In this document: positions 13,949-14,519 of the stretch, piece after piece
How positions within the stretch are numbered: position 1 is the stretch's first letter
Layout of the letters: every line of letters starts with the position of its first letter
From: Planctomyces sp.
GTDB lineage: Bacteria > Planctomycetota > Planctomycetia > Planctomycetales > Planctomycetaceae
Length of the DNA stretch: 14,519 nucleotides
Assembly: GCA_005809115.1 (NCBI GenBank)
Contig: SYLK01000923.1
Location: 1 to 14,519 of the forward strand
Direction of reading: 5' to 3'
Program-made: the position numbers and the translations under genes
The notes under the pieces: model-generated
Databases searched by the model: none
The model's input: only the letters and a program-made list of their open reading frames with translations
Told to the model about the DNA's origin: nothing

Positions 13949-14519
13949 CTCAAACTGTTTCGCGGCTCGAAGGCAAAGATCAGGGCGGTCGCCACAGACA
14001 TGGCCAGTGCGTACTACGCGGCCACGCGGAAGAACGTCCCCGATGCGAAGCACGTCTTCGACCGGTTTCACATCGTGAAGCTGATGAATGAGAAACTCAC
14101 CAGACTGCGTCGCGAACTCCAGAACGAAGCCGACAAGACCGGGAGAAAAGTCCTGATGGGTCTTCGCTGGCTGCTGTGGAAATTCCGCGGGGATCTGGAT
14201 GACTCGAAGAATGAACGTTCACGCCTGATGGACGCTCTGGGCCTGAATCCGTCACTGGCGATTGCCTGCTACCTCAAAGAAGACCTCGCTCAGATCTGAC
14301 AACAGCGAGACAAGGCCACCGCCGACAGGTTTCTGACGGACTGGTGTGCCCGTGCTCGCGCTTCGGGAATCCAGGTCCTGCAGACGATGGCCAGCACTCT
14401 GGAAAAACACCGGACCGGCATCCTCAACTGGTATGACTTCCGACTCTCGACCGGGCCACTCGAAGGTATCAACAACAAGATCGGGGCTCTTCAGAGAATG
14501 GCCTTCGGGTATCGGGACC
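13949..14519 (+). pseudogene. ISL3-family transposase remnant with nonsense codon
   Basis: Reading from 13949, the frame gives KIRAVATDMASAYYAATRKN, VPDAKHVFDRFHIVKLMNEK, LMGLRWLLWKFRG and ACYLKEDLAQI. A TGA follows at 14297-14299, and the same frame then continues QQRDKATADRFLTDWC, HRTGILNWYDFRLSTGPLEGI and NNKIGALQRMAFGYRD to the window edge. This is the C-terminal part of the ISL3-family DDE transposase: the second catalytic Asp is in ATDM, the Glu in PLEGINNK, and FDRFHIVK is the family hallmark. ISL3 proteins usually have Trp where the TGA stands, so TGG-to-TGA is likely. A TGA at 13946 and a TAA at 13889 block the frame upstream, and about half the protein (zinc finger, HTH, first Asp) is missing. 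It should be inactive unless complemented. Confidence 0.85.

Larger units (their letters stand above)
13816..14519 (+). mobile_element. Decayed ISL3-family insertion sequence, partial
   Basis: The transposase remnant defines the element; its right end is beyond the window. The left boundary is uncertain. The inverted repeat at 13816-13851 is a candidate, but only about 100 bases separate it from the first recognisable transposase residues. If that is the left end, most of the N-terminal coding part has been deleted. Confidence 0.45.

Noticed and set aside
13845..14078. A 77-codon plus-strand frame at the transposase remnant
   Set aside because: It is out of frame with the ISL3-like reading and shows no transposase residues.

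Overview
The window looks like a piece of a high-GC planctomycete chromosome (Planctomycetota, probably Planctomycetales). This is an inference from gene content: a multihaem cytochrome c with an embedded PA14 domain, an ECF sigma module with an atypical membrane partner, paired ExbD/TolR proteins, and a polytopic membrane protein of a type I associate with planctomycetes. No taxonomic marker was compared.

Layout. (1) 76-2466, plus strand: an ECF sigma factor, a cysteine-free single-pass membrane protein that is probably its anti-sigma factor, and a third membrane-anchored helical protein. The third gene is split by one in-frame TAG (1738-1740); both halves lie in the same frame and I suspect one damaged 405-codon gene. 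It ends in a Gly-rich tail encoded by a G-quadruplex-prone 9-bp repeat. (2) 2467-2706, between convergent genes: a 20-bp tandem array whose units can fold into the same small hairpin, with sequence variation falling mostly in the loop or keeping wobble pairing. (3) 2707-5484, minus: a secreted 925-residue cytochrome with five CXXCH haem sites and a PA14 domain. (4) 5874-6665, plus: a 66-residue unknown protein followed by a lipoprotein with a cytochrome oxidase subunit II (CuA-type) fold signature but most copper ligands replaced. (5) 10927-6734, minus: a probable operon of two exbD/tolR genes, asnS (asparaginyl-tRNA synthetase) and a GT-C-like membrane protein; no exbB/tolQ is visible. (6) 11166-12305, plus: cystathionine gamma-synthase (metB-like), convergent with an ornithine cyclodeaminase/mu-crystallin family gene (12351-13370, minus). 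(7) 13371-14519: a long gene-poor stretch leading into a decayed ISL3-family transposase with a Trp-to-TGA nonsense codon, missing its N-terminal half and running off the window end.

Most genes are ordinary housekeeping or lineage-typical functions. The least explained items are the hairpin array, the split third gene of the sigma module, and the copper-site-degenerate COX2-like lipoprotein with its small upstream partner. I see no tRNA, rRNA, CRISPR array or known riboswitch.
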